DNA of 64,000 nt, from positions 5,012,542 through 5,076,541 of the forward strand of contig NC_083583.1 in the NCBI RefSeq assembly GCF_027579695.1, written 5' to 3'. Below the pieces are notes generated by a model. It did no database searches. It worked only from the letters and a program-made list of their open reading frames with translations, and was not told the origin of the DNA. Positions within the stretch are counted from its first letter, which is position 1. Every line of letters starts with the position of its first letter. This DNA is from Neoarius graeffei (taxonomy: Eukaryota > Chordata > Actinopteri > Siluriformes > Ariidae). Shown here piece by piece: positions 11,925 to 22,993 of this stretch. A program made the position numbers and the translations under genes.

Positions 11925-12859
11925 ATGGACGGCGGTGGAGCAGACAGAGAGCCGGAAAACTTCTTCCTCCAAAAATATATTTTTTATTTTTTTCTATTTT
12001 CAAAACTTTTCTTAAAATAGTGCAAATATTTACAGTGCACCAACCAAAGGTTCAAATTGCCAAAAAGAAAACTATACAAAGAAAATAAGAAAACAAAAAT
12101 AAAGAGGCTTCAAGTTTGCCAGACTAAATCAAAAAGACCCTGAACAAAACTATCAGTCAGCCAAACCACAGCACCTTCAAACAAGACGTTCCAACCACAA
12201 CTGAGGCTCTGGAGCTACTGCAGAGCTTACATACCCGCAGCCCCGCCCACAGCTGAGCCCAAATTGCAAAATTAACCAATCAACTAAATAATGACATCCT
12301 AAATACAAAATAACAATTTAAAGAAACAAAACACAAAATATACAAACATCCAAAATAATTTTCATTAACCAAAAACCCTTCAGTGCATAGTAAAATACCG
12401 TACACGTTTCCCCAACACCAGTAAAACACCCCCGTTAAAATAGTCCGTTCTACCAAACACCCACGAAACCCCTCCATAACAAGCCAATGGTACAGTCCCT
12501 CGGTTTCTCGCAACAAACAGGAAGTATGTGGAGTTCGCGTGATGAGTTACTGAAAACTATTTTGTGTTATAAAAATGCTAGAACTAAATAAACTTGACGT
12601 TAGAAATAACCGGTTTGTACGTGTGTTTCCTAAACCATAGACAATGCTTAACAGATGGGAGATGAAAATGCTCAGAAATGTGTGATGCGTTTTACATACG
12701 AGTGGAGCCAAACAAATGTTACTAGAATGCCGGTAGGCCTTTCCCTGCACTCGCAACAAATGCTGCTCTCGTTAGAAACTATGGCAAACGGTGGAGTATG
12801 AAATGCTTGAAAACCAGTAATACCCATATTGCTGCCTATGCGCTGTGCGCTTGCGTGAG

Positions 12860-12861
<2 letters not shown>

Positions 12862-12908
<47 letters not shown>
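12862..12908. repeat. (GT)n microsatellite
   Basis: About 23 GT units inside the transposon at 11524-13716. Confidence 0.95.
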
Positions 12909-12910
<2 letters not shown>

Positions 12911-13055
12911 TGAGAAGGTGTGTGCGCGCACGAGCGTCACGGCTCACTCCGTGACATATACATATATATATATATATCGTGAGCGATAATGGAGGTAACG
13001 GTAACAATATATTAGAGTCCTCCTGACTATCTTTGACAATTTAAGTAAAACGTAC

Positions 13056-13326
13056 CTTTGTGCTTTTTTGTTTTGATGTGCTCCTGGATGTTTCTAGCTC
13101 CTCTGTTTCCATAATTGATCATATCTGAGCACAGAATACACAGAACCTTTCCCGGCACGTCCACTTTTCGGATATGTTCCGTCAGGCACGTCGTCACAGT
13201 TTGTGTCCCTATCTGCACGGTAACGCTACTATCGAGCCATGCCCATCGGAAACAGTTCTTTATCCCGTTCGATTTATCGATTTCCCTGGCACGATCCTCA
13301 TTTTTGCGGTCCAAAACTTTCGCCAT
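13056..13326 (-). pseudogene. Transposon-borne first exon with zinc finger and splice donor
   Basis: From the ATG at 13326 (MAKVLDRKNEDRAREIDKSN) the frame runs about 90 codons to a perfect donor, AAAG/GTACGT at 13056. It includes VLCILCSDMINYGNRGARNI followed by HIKTKKHK, a C-x2-C...H-x4-H finger of the kind at the N-terminus of hAT/BED transposases. Downstream exons are absent, so this is the first exon of a deleted transposase gene. An in-frame ATG exists at 13356. It lies on the same strand as ext2. Confidence 0.7.
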
Positions 13327-13877
13327 ATTGGCGAAGTAACTTTGAAAACTAACCAAAATAACTAGAACTTAAGAAGTGATCAAAACCGTGTACGTGTAGC
13401 TTGTTTCTCCGTGAATTGTAGAAGTGAGATGAAACTAGCGCCAAAACGTTGCCGGAAATCGTCGCGAGTTGTCGTTAGCATAAATATTGAAGAAAGCAAT
13501 GACGATTTCCGTTATCACAGCTGCAACTAATTTTGCGATGAGCGTTGCCGAAAGATGCTGTCGGTCGGTCGGTCCTGCCTGCTTGTGCCACAACGAGCCT
13601 TGCCTCGCGCCGACCTCTCCCCCCCCCCGAAATTTTCTCAACGGATTTACACGTTTCACAAAAATGACATTTTCAGCGGGAAAAACTCGGAATTCCGCAG
13701 AAAAATCTCATCCCTGTATAACAAAGTTCGTATGGAAAAAAAAACATAGGGGGAGCTAAGACTTTTGCACAGTACTGTGTGTGTATATATATAAAAGCTG
13801 GTTTACCAGCTGTTAACTAAGGACTGAATGAAGGGGTATTTCTGAATTTGCATAATCATGCATATTTGTAGATCTCG

Positions 13878-14066
13878 TGGGTGGTGAGAGAGAGCAACTG
13901 GACTTGCTTGAAGATTCTTGAAGATGTTTCACCTCTCATCCGAGAACTGAAGAAGCCTTTCGGATGAGAGGTGAAACGTCTTCAAGAATCTTCAAGCAAG
14001 TCCAGTTGCTCTCTCTCACCACCCACAGTTTACCATGACCTGGATGACTGAGAATCTTCACAGACA
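13878..14066 (+). mobile_element. Penelope-like terminal repeat pair (palindrome)
   Basis: Arms 13878-13942 and 13961-14025 are inverted copies of about 65 bp around an 18-base loop (AGAACTGAAGAAGCCTTT). The same sequence borders the Penelope-like element at 47716-48335, and the right side extends to CTTCACAGAC as it does there. It looks like an element reduced to its two opposed terminal repeats. Confidence 0.75.
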
Positions 14067-14163
14067 TTCGTAGGTCTTATTATTTATATGCGCATGTACA
14101 TGTCATCACTGAGAATTAATTTTATTATTAACTTTGTGCGATTTTCAGTTGTGTTTGAGATTA

Positions 14164-14381
14164 CTCCTCGTTACGCCGTATGAGACTGGGTGAGGGCGTG
14201 TCTCCGTGCCAGATTACAGAACATGATGAAGATACGCAAACAAACCTGCGATTCAACAAAAGGACGACGTGCAATGCTGCTTACGTCATCAAGCGGCATG
14301 ATTCAGAAACCAACTCGTGCTGAAAACAAGTTTCGGACAAAACACACAACATTCATCATGGTGAGCTCGACGTAACGAGGA
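14164..14381. mobile_element. MITE-like sequence with TACTCCTCGTTACG inverted ends
   Basis: Left TTACTCCTCGTTACG and right CGTAACGAGGAGAA form inverted ends about 215 bp apart. No duplication was resolved. Confidence 0.4.
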
Positions 14382-14524
14382 GAATTTTTTTTCTGCTCGT
14401 TTGCATATTTTGTTTACGTTTACATTTCTCCACAATTGTAACCTCTGTATCGTCCTATTGGTGGATTTTAGCGGAGTGTCATAGCAGCGCTGTATAAAAT
14501 CGTACAGTGTAAATCCAGCATTAA

Positions 14525-14604
14525 ACGTCATAAAATAGAAATCTATAAAGTTTTTATAAAAAAAATAAAATAAATAGGGGGCCAAAGACTTTCACGGTAC
14601 TGTA
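14525..14604. mobile_element. Tc1-like right end fragment
   Basis: Shares ATAAAATAGAAATCTATA with the element at 11050 and ends GGGCCAAAGACTTTCACGGT then ACTGTA, a diverged version of its terminal repeat. Confidence 0.45.
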
Positions 14605-15149
14605 TGTTGCCTGACATCCTGAAAGATTGACTTCATGAATGTGTAAGAACCAAAACTAGGCTTTCAAAACAGACTTCTGTCGTTCCTCTGTACTTCTTTT
14701 CATCCTCTGCAGTGATAAAACCCACTTGCTGTCATTCTGTCAACAAACTCGATTAGAATCCTGATGTGCACAACAAAAACAGAAGCAGACCCAAAATACA
14801 CCCCTGAGGTCTTCCTGTGAATGTAACAGTATCGACGGTCACTATCATTAGCTCAGTAAGAACGCCATTCCCATTTCAAGCTTGTAAAGGTCTTCTTAAT
14901 GAGTGTGTTAGGTGGAACAGATGTTGAAGGAAAGAAAAGAACAAGACTGTAAATAATGTCTGAGGATCACGGAACTTTTTTTTCCCCAGCACTCCACGAA
15001 AAAGAAAGTCATGATCTCGGTATTATAAGGTTCTCTCTGACAGTTTTCTCCTGTGGCGTTTGATGTTATTTTGTAAAATCTCTGGTTTTGTCTCCAAAAA
15101 TGTGGTTTCTTAAGATTCTATGTGCCGTGTGCCCCCCGCCCCAACGTCC

Positions 15150-16926
15150 TGGGTAACGGACTACCTGACAGAACGACCTCAGTTTGGGAAACTGTATCTC
15201 TGGCATGGTGAGGTGCAGCACAGGGGCCCCACAAGGGACCGTCTTAGCACCATTCCTGTTTACGCTCTACACAGTGTACTTTAAATACAGCTCAAAACCC
15301 TGCCACATGCAAAAATACTCTGATGATACAGCTACTGTGGCATGTATCAGGAGTGGACAGGAACAGGAATATGGGGACATTGTGGAGGACTTCCGGGACT
15401 GGTGCAGTAGGAGTTGCCTCCACCTTAACACCTCGAAACCAAGGAGATGGGGGTGGAGTTCAAAAGACATAGGCCATCCCATCTGCCAGTCTCCATACAA
15501 GGACAGGAAATTGAGGTGGTGCACTCCTATAAATACCTGGGGGTCCTATTGGATGACGAGCTGGACTGGTCCCTGAACACTGATGCTCTCTACAAGAAGG
15601 AGCAGAACCGTCTCTTCTTCCTGCGGAGGCGGAGTTCCTTTGATGTGTGTGATGAGATGCTGCACGTATTTTATCATACTGTGGTGGCCGGTGTCCTCTT
15701 TTATGCTGCTGGGTTGCAGCCTGACGGACAAAAACACCAAGCGGCTGGATAAGCTGGTGAAAAAAAGCCATCTCGGTGCTTGGCAGGAGGAGACTGGACT
15801 CACTCAGAACTGTGATGGAGGGGTTCACTGAACAAACTGAAAGCTATAATGGATAACAGCAGACCCACAGCCTCCTTATTGGGCAGAAGAGCAGCAGTGG
15901 CAGGCGGCTTCTCTCACTGCGCTGCATATCTGAGCACTTCAGGAAGTCCTTTGTCTCCACTGCAATAAATATATGTTATTTCCCAGCTGGGAGGTCCGTA
16001 TGGTGAAATACCGTGACCGAGGTGTTGAAAGTACTGAGCGCGGTCCTCTGGGCCGAGGTCAGTATTCAAGGCCGAGGTCACGGTATTTCACCATACGGAC
16101 CGACCTTAAGCTGGTAAATAATATATTTATTTTTTTCTTTACCAAATTCTAAGAGAAAACGAGAGCGCCCGAAAGGGAACACCGAGCCGAGCCGCAATTT
16201 TGAATCCTCATTCACGGCTGTAATGCAAATGGCTTCCTCCTCGGTATACAAGTGCACTTCCACGGCAGGGAAAAAAAAATAAATAAATTTTGCTGCCTAT
16301 GTAGTCCCCTATTTATACAAAATTGAGTCATTCAGGATTCAGCCATGTTTTTGCTCGGCGTTAGCAACAGTTAGAGGTTTTTAGCTTTCTCCTGAAATGT
16401 TTTCTTTTATTTCTTCTTCCTCAGGGGAGTAAAACTCGCTTTCGCTGTGAACACTGTCGTTATCGCTATTAATGCTGTAAAATTAATGCTATTCTCCTGA
16501 GAAATGCTGGCAAACATTTATAAGATTTTTGATAATCTTATAAATAAATCTTATTAAAAAAAAAGATAAATGTTGACAAAAAATTCAATGTTTGTTGTTG
16601 TTGTGACTGAGCGAGTCACCAGAGGTCCGTAGCCAGGGTCCGTACCGTAGGATACAGACCTGCTCACCAGCCAATCAGAGTGCAGGATTTGATGAAAACT
16701 GCACCGCGAAAAAAATAAGACTTTTTAATGCCCTCTGACCCCCCCTGCATCTCGCACTTTTTACAATTTATTTATCATGTTTTTATTTCATTTCTTATCC
16801 CTATTTTTATTGTTATCTAATTGTTCTATTTATTTTAGTTTTTTTATGGTTATGACTGGTGGAAAATGATTGGGTTTTTTTAATGAGCTGCTGGATATTT
16901 GAATTTCCCTTCGGGGATAAATAAAG

Positions 16927-16963
<37 letters not shown>
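15150..16963 (+). mobile_element. LINE RT region and 3' end, interrupted at 15983-16715
   Basis: Frames from 15184 and 15447 give the RT block STGAPQGTVLAPFLFTLYT, catalytic YSDDTATVACI, then VHSYKYLGVLLDDELDWSLN and RRRSSFDVCDEMLHVFYHTV. The frame shifts near 15440. The 3' UTR resumes after the insertion and ends GGATAAATAAAGTATTATC plus an (ATCT)n tail at 16929-16963. It is a decayed L2/Rex-like copy. Confidence 0.8.
15983..16715. mobile_element. DNA transposon inserted in LINE, includes 480-bp repeat copy 2
   Basis: The left part carries inverted blocks GGTCCGTATGGTGAAATACC and GGTATTTCACCATACGGACC (about 15989-16101). From 16215 it matches 6037-6525. The LINE reads AATAA on both sides of the insertion, a possible short duplication. 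Confidence 0.6.
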
Positions 16964-17604
16964 GACACACACACACGCCTCTCTCTCTTCAGGTGTTTTA
17001 TTCCTCTTATACCACAGCAATCTGCTTATGATTACAATTTATCTCATCAGCAAACGACACCATACTTTTTATCCGTTTATAGTTATCCATTTTAGCGTTG
17101 CTGAAAGTCCAGGAAACAAGTTTTCGCTTCCTTCTTTTATAGCAGACATAAAAGAAGAATAAACTCCTCTCTCCTGAAGACCTCAGACCACTTAAAGCTG
17201 CAACTTCACCTCTAACACTGGAGACTCCTTCCATAAATGTTATAAAAGTGTAATGTGTGTCTGCTGTACAAGTCTCTGTTACTATAAAAAACAAATTAAC
17301 ACATTAATATGAACCTGTGCTGCTTGAAGCTGCTGTTAGATTTGAGAACTCAACAGCATTTTGGTATAAAATTACACATTAAAGCTGTAAATCACATACG
17401 TTACACTTATGTTACAGCTTCAGGAGTTTATTACACATTTATTTCAGATTTATTACGCAGCTCTTTTGCACGTTCAAGTTAAAATAAGTCTAAAAAATAA
17501 TCGTTCCTGTAAGTCTATCTGAGCACAAAATACTTTCCTTCTTAAAAATGCAAACGATTCATTGCGTAATAAATATTCTTTCACCTGAATATCCACCTCA
17601 TTAC

Positions 17605-17698
17605 CTGTCTCTGCATCTCCTCCACCTGTCGATGAGGAATACTTTTCAAAATCGTATACATCTCCGGAAGCTTCTCCTCCGGAATGACGACTGATGCT
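17605..17698 (-). CDS. ext2: ext2 exon 8 (exostosin domain, last exon in window)
   Basis: 94 bases encoding [20 protein letters not shown] then [11 protein letters not shown], with acceptor TTTTCAG and donor CAG/GTAATG. It ends in phase 0 where human EXT2 continues with ARWFWEAYF. No match to that continuation was found at 1-17604, so exon 9 and the rest lie to the left of the window. Confidence 0.95.
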
Positions 17699-18037
17699 CT
17701 GAAAACACAAAAGCACAACAATTTCACCCTTCATACTCAAACAATTATTATTACCCAGATTTTTAAGATGATCTCAGGAATTAAAAAAAAAAAATAAAAA
17801 TGTGCCAACATGTTTCAAACATTCAGACTTTTTTCGAAGAATTATTACATTTACAAATAAAACGTGGTTAAAAAAACATTGCTGAAAAAATAGTTGCATT
17901 GGACTGTATAAAAAAGTTATTAAAGACTATTTTTAAGTTTAAAATATAATAAAATATTTGTTCAAACATGTAATAGATTAATAAAAACATAAAAGGTGTA
18001 TAGAGGATTTAAACAATCTATTTCTAAAAATATCCTG

Positions 18038-18127
<90 letters not shown>
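18038..18127. repeat. (GATA)n microsatellite in ext2 intron 7
   Basis: About 22 perfect tetranucleotide units inside the 510-bp intron between exons 7 and 8, starting about 80 bp downstream of the exon 7 donor. Confidence 0.97.
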
Positions 18128-18208
18128 GTGTGCGAGTGGATATGAAAGAGTTAAACTGCAGCACTTCTCTATAACATCTGTGTTTTTTTTTTATTTTGAA
18201 GTGTGTAC

Positions 18209-18348
18209 CTTTTCCAGTCCAGCACCTCAGAGAAGGGCAGGATGTACGAGTCGGCCATGATGACAGGAACACACCCTGCCTGCAGCACGTCGCTGAGTGC
18301 GGCCTGGCCGAGTCGAGCGCCACGTAACACCACGCAGAACGACGACTC
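18209..18348 (-). CDS. ext2: ext2 exon 7 (exostosin domain)
   Basis: 140 bases encoding [20 protein letters not shown], then [20 protein letters not shown] and EVLDWKR. The acceptor is CCGTAG, preceded by a weak pyrimidine tract, and the donor is AAAAG/GTACAC. This is one of the most conserved parts of the exostosin fold. The following intron is only 510 bp and carries a long (GATA)n array. Confidence 0.96.
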
Positions 18349-18879
18349 CTACGGCACAACAACAGAGAACGGCTGAGTGCCACAATGACGTCAAGGGCGC
18401 CAATACATTTAAGCACGGGAGTTCAAATTTTATCAAAAAATTATGTACATACAAACTAAAATTTTACACAGATCACTGGTAAGAAAAAGGTAAATTATAA
18501 ATAATCTGAAACTTTATCAGCGTGATGTGTTTTATTTTACATGGCTGTAAAGTTCACTTTTTAATTTTTTTTAAATTATAATAATTATAAATGAGCCTGT
18601 GTTATTTGATTTATTCAGTCAGCTGACTGGCTGAACAATAAAAAATAAAATAAAATCAGGGGCATTAAATAAAGTTAAACTTTAAAATAAACTCTAACTT
18701 AACAACTAATATATTTTAATCACTTCAAGCTGGGACAAACTCTTTCTTTTAAATTTTTTCCTCCGTGTTTAAGTCCCGTGACCCTGTTCTACAGACAACA
18801 ATAACAACTACAGTACAGTACAGACGAATATAAAATTATATTTTTATGTACCATTAAAGTAGCACCTATAAGAAAGAGT

Positions 18880-19640
18880 GGGAAAGGAGAAGGAAAGAAA
18901 AATGGATGGATGGATGGCAAAAAAAGAGAACCAGGATAGTCAGACTTTAAAAATTAAAAGAATGTAAGTAAGTAAATAAATTAAAAAAAAATGCACATAC
19001 ATGACGACAAAAAAAAAAAAAGGAAATACTGAATATAGAAAAAAACATTCAAAATGAAGATTAACGATGATTAAATAAATAAGAAAATGCATATGAGCAC
19101 ATCAAGAAATCCAGAAATCTTAACAACACAACAGTAGAGAAAAAAAAATTAAAAGATGATGAATGAATGAGTAAACAAAGAAATATTACACATTAACAAA
19201 TTAAATTTAAAATAAATTATCAAACTGGGATGAATGTGACAAAAAAAAGATACATTTATGAGTGAACAAACAAACAAACAAAGATGTGTACACACACACA
19301 CACACAGACAGAAAGAAACATGCAAGCACACATCAACAAATAAAAAACTAAACAGCAAACAGATACATGACAGAAAAAGATGCAAAAAGGAATGAATGGA
19401 AAGAAAACATGTCCACATCAAGAAATCAAAAATGAAACAAAATGGGGACAAATGCATGACAAAAAAATTATTAAAAAGGAAATGAGTGAGTCAATAAAAA
19501 ATAGATAAACTACGAAAGAAGAACACAAATATGACAAAGAAATTATTTCTTTTTTAAATGAATGAGAAAAAAACATGCATGTGCATATTTAAAAACAAAC
19601 AAACACACACAGCAACAGGGCTGAATACACAACAGACAGA
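18880..19640. repeat. A-rich degenerate simple sequence in ext2 intron 6
   Basis: Low-complexity AAAGA/AAATGA/ACAAACA-rich sequence with short GGAT and CA runs. No coding or transposon signature. Confidence 0.7.
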
Positions 19641-19693
19641 ACACTTAAACAGAAGAGAAAAATATACAAACAAATTTTTTTTCAAGAATATCT

Positions 19694-19962
19694 CATCTCC
19701 AGGTCATCACAGGGCTGACACATAGACACAGACAACCATTCACACTCACATTCACACCTACGCTCAATTTAGAGTCACCAGTTAACCTAACCTGCATGTC
19801 TTTGGACTGTGGGGGAAACCGGAGCACCCGGAGGAAACCCACGCGGACACGGGGAGAACATGCAAACTCCACACAGAAAGGCCCTCGCCGGCCACGGGGC
19901 TCGAACCCGGACCTTCTTGCTGTGAGGTGACAGCGCTAACCACTACACCACCGTGCCGCCCT
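19694..19962 (-). mobile_element. tRNA-derived SINE, short form, 13-bp target duplication
   Basis: Reading the minus strand it starts GGGCGGCACGGTGGTGTAGT (pol III A box in TGGTGTAGTGGTTAGC) with the B box in GGTTCGAGCCC. TTCAAGAATATCT flanks it at 19681-19693 and 19963-19975. It lacks the ~110 bp preceding the GATGAGATGAG tail found in full-length copies. Confidence 0.92.
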
Positions 19963-20231
19963 TTCAAGAATATCTTTAAAGCTGATTCAGATTTCCACTG
20001 AACAGCCAATAAACGTTAAAGGGGAACTGAAGTCATTTTTAAACTTGCTTTATTTCTTAATTAAGGCCACACCAATTCAATTAGTTGGTTCTCGGAATCG
20101 CCGCTTGAAGAAAATGCAAAATGAAAAAAAAAAAATTTGAAATCAAACTCCCGCCAACAGAAAAGGTCACGTGACATCGAAAACCAATCAAATCGCCCCT
20201 TTCACTTTCGATAAAGACTTGTGGAAGAAAC

Positions 20232-20314
20232 ATGGCTGTGGAGGGGAATCCTGCAAAGCCTGTGTTTGTGATTGTTCGGATATTCAGCGATCAGAAGTGT
20301 AAAATCTTTGACAG
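20232..20314 (+). pseudogene. Transposon-borne first exon MAVEGNPAKPVFVIVRIFSD
   Basis: An ATG at 20232 opens about 27 codons ending at GACAG/GTGTGT, a plausible splice donor. It follows a compact CpG-containing stretch within the TTAA-flanked element. I do not recognise the protein. The following reading frame past the donor is intron-like AT-rich DNA. Confidence 0.45.
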
Positions 20315-20759
20315 GTGTGTTGAAATTCTGTTTACTGGTTTGCCTGTATTGTTTGGTCTATTTCCACCGCTAATTTTACCATCAGAGCATTTTTTCAATT
20401 TTATTTTTATTTCACCCGCTCGCTTCATATTTCTCCTGAAAAAATCCAAGAACCAACTAATTAAATTGGTGTGGCCTAACGTGTTATTCAATTACATTTT
20501 CGGTTTTATTAACCTTATATCGTGACTCGTATTGGCATATTATATTACACTTATCGGCCTGTTCGGTTTTTAGCGATGTTGAATGTAGTTCGTTTGGTCC
20601 GTGGCAGGCGTCACTTATCCACCCGATATTCACGAGACTTGTGCGAGACTTCAAACGTGAAGTGTCAGTGCCGCCATTTCGAAAAGTGTTTACACAGCGG
20701 CCAGATCGCCATATCATTCCAATTGAGATTAATTTCAAGATTTGCCAGCTTCATCAGTG

Positions 20760-20825
20760 ATGGAGATTATTCCATACGACTCTGAACCAACGCGGAGTAG
20801 AAGAGTTGGAAAGACGACAGGATAA
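20760..20825 (+). pseudogene. Possible start of a P2X7-like ballast-domain protein
   Basis: An ATG at 20760 gives MEIIPYDSEPTRSRRVGKTT before a stop. The MEIIPY..EP opening resembles the fish multicopy proteins annotated as P2X purinoceptor 7-like, which carry a Cys-rich domain shared with the P2X7 C-terminus. The diagnostic Cys-rich part is missing, so the assignment is tentative. Confidence 0.3.
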
Positions 20826-20978
20826 GGACGAGTCTGTCGCGCTGGTATTTACGTCATTACTGTCGCACGATTAAAACGTGCCAGATCAGACGGCTGGTTA
20901 TTAAACTGAGCACATTTCCCACATAATCCTCACTAAGGTTTCGGACAGCACTACAAAACGGCGTCCCCACTACATCAT

Positions 20979-22012
20979 GCCCTATATAGAGGGCTACCGC
21001 ATGACGTCACCGCGCCGCGAGATTTTGTTAGGCGCCATACTGGAAGACCAAGTACATGCACTCACAATATAAAACAAAGTACGAGCGAGAGTAAAGTGAC
21101 ACGATGGCTGATAATTCGGGTTATGTGAGTACATTACCAGCTGCAGAAAGGGCACGGTATGTGGAGAAACTGGCTGTGATTGATGGGTTTGACCCATATG
21201 ATAAGACTCGCGGCAAGGGAGAATGGAAACATAAGGAGGGCCGGACACCAGTTCTGCCATCTGTTTGCTACCCAGACATTGTAAACTATTTGTTGTTTAC
21301 ACCCAGTGCCTACACTGCTGATGACTTGAAAGCCTACAAAGGGCTACAGGCTTACAATTATGTTGTTAGTGGCTTGGTTCGTGATATTACAGCTGTTGTT
21401 AAGAATAACCTACACATAGTTATGGCCAAGGTAATCTTGTTGATATTTATCTTTTAATAATATATCTTTTCAGTTGAAAAATTAATACTTTTTGTTCCTA
21501 TTAAGGTATCCATAATTTAGGTTAATTTATCCAAATTATACATATGTATTTATGATATATGCCTACACAACAACTATGCTTTATTTATATAACAGGAGGG
21601 AGAGCAAGCCCCAAACCATCCTAAATTATTATTATTATTAAATTGTAGAAGTCTGGGAGGCTTGCTCCTCATACAGTTATCAACTTGGGGCCAGTTTAGC
21701 ATGTTTTAAATCTGAATTTCTTGCGTTTGCTTACCTCAAAGTGTCCGCAGATCATGCACAGACTTATCCATTACTGTATATCCACAGTTTTTTGCCAAGT
21801 CTCACACAGGTTTCTTTCAAGTCTACTGTTGGGCCAATAAATCATAAATAAAACAGCTCAGATTTGTTTGTTGAAGTCGTTTGCCACTCCACTTTATTCT
21901 CGTGGGTTCACATACCGCTGCCGTTATTTCCCCCTAATCACGAGTTTGTTGGTCTTGCAAAATGGCGCAGGGTCTGTTTACTTCCGGTTTCAGGTGACGT
22001 CAGTGAAAGGGG
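20979..22012 (+). mobile_element. Nested transposon with TATA target, carries YqaJ/SWIM-type exon
   Basis: The left end reads CTATATAGAGGGCTACCGCA then TGACGTCACC. The right end reads GGTGACGTCAGTGAAAGGGG then TCTATA, an imperfect inverted pair; the site looks like TATA. Removing it restores a continuous CCCTATAGTGAGTGAGG. A shortened copy of its left end occurs inverted at 29641-29708. Confidence 0.6.
21104..21430 (+). pseudogene. First exon of a fish YqaJ/SWIM-type protein
   Basis: An ATG at 21104 opens 109 codons, MADNSGYVSTLPAAERARYV then EKLAVIDGFDPYDKTRGKGE, with YPDIVNYLLFTPSAYTADDL and KAYKGLQAYNYVVSGLVRDI. It ends at AAG/GTAATC, a good donor. This follows the N-terminus of a family multicopied in fish and other animals whose later exons carry a SWIM finger and a YqaJ-type exonuclease domain. 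Those exons are not here. The intact frame suggests either recent insertion or selection. Confidence 0.6.
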
Positions 22013-22530
22013 TCTATAGTGAGTGAGGAGTGATTTCGGACACAGGGAAAACTTCCGGCTTGATTACATCAGCATTCGAAAGAGGGCGTGCGCGGCTTTT
22101 GACAACATTGGCAGATGTCGGTCACTTTGATTTCCGCTGTACGTTTTACTTCCGTCCTACGATGTCTCGCACAGGTCTCAACGAATCTCGTTTACGGCCA
22201 CTGCTTTGACATACGGACTGATATGTTACAGAGCATATTTCACACATAACTTGCTATAGCAGCGACAAAATAGAGATCAAACATGCATTCCTATATTTAA
22301 TAAAATGACAAATAGAATTTTGATAATAAAAAGTTTGCCTTCAGTTCCCCTTTAAAATCTGAAAATGTTAAAATGGCAATCTTCTTCAGAATCTGATAAA
22401 AGTGTAACGAAATGACTGAGCCATAAACACAGCCAGTGAGATGAAACCGAGATGCCACGCCCTTCCGTCCGTCCGTCCGTCAACTCACTGAGAAGGTGAG
22501 AGTTGTGAAGTTACTGTGCAGGTGAGTTAC

Positions 22531-22726
22531 CTGTAGGATCTGGGGATAGTCGTACGTCTGGCCCTTGGAGCAGCGTTTCCGGGCCGAGGCCACGCCCTGA
22601 GAGAGGTTACTGCACTTGTCCAGCAGGAGGATGGACTCTCCGTTCTCCTCCTTCAGCCTCTCCAGCTCCGAGCGGTACTCCCGATGGACGGCTGTCTGAG
22701 ATGACAGGATGAAGTATCTCCTCGGG
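22531..22726 (-). CDS. ext2: ext2 exon 6 (exostosin domain)
   Basis: 196 bases encoding [20 protein letters not shown], then [20 protein letters not shown] and DYPQILQ. The acceptor is TTTTAG and the donor CAG/GTAACT. It ends in phase 0. The SSQ, DKC.NLS and RKRC positions agree with mammalian EXT2, while the intervening [10 protein letters not shown] stretch differs. Confidence 0.96.
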
Positions 22727-22807
22727 CTAAAACACAAAGCCGTGACGTTTGCATCGAGGTGTTGCGAATTTATTCGTTATTAATACGGAGCATAAATACA
22801 GAACTCA

Positions 22808-22993
<186 letters not shown>

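Larger units (their letters stand above)
20020..22351. mobile_element. TTAA-flanked composite transposon (Kolobok-like)
   Basis: Ends AGGGGAACTGAAGTCA and (reverse complement) AGGGGAACTGAAGGCA. TTAA flanks at 20016-20019 and 22352-22355. TTAA targets fit Kolobok or piggyBac; AGGGG ends make Kolobok my preference (inference). The interior holds exon-like fragments at 20232 and 20760 and a second transposon nested at 20979-22012. Confidence 0.8.

Noticed and set aside
12672..13007. Open frames with long Cys-Val, Thr-His or Ile-Tyr runs (also 11731-12003, 32285-32953, 54018-54230)
   Set aside because: They are translations of (CA)n, (TA)n and (GT)n microsatellites.
17007..17294. 95-codon minus-strand frame in ext2 intron 8
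   Set aside because: It overlaps a dispersed repeat and lacks similarity to EXT2 or other families.
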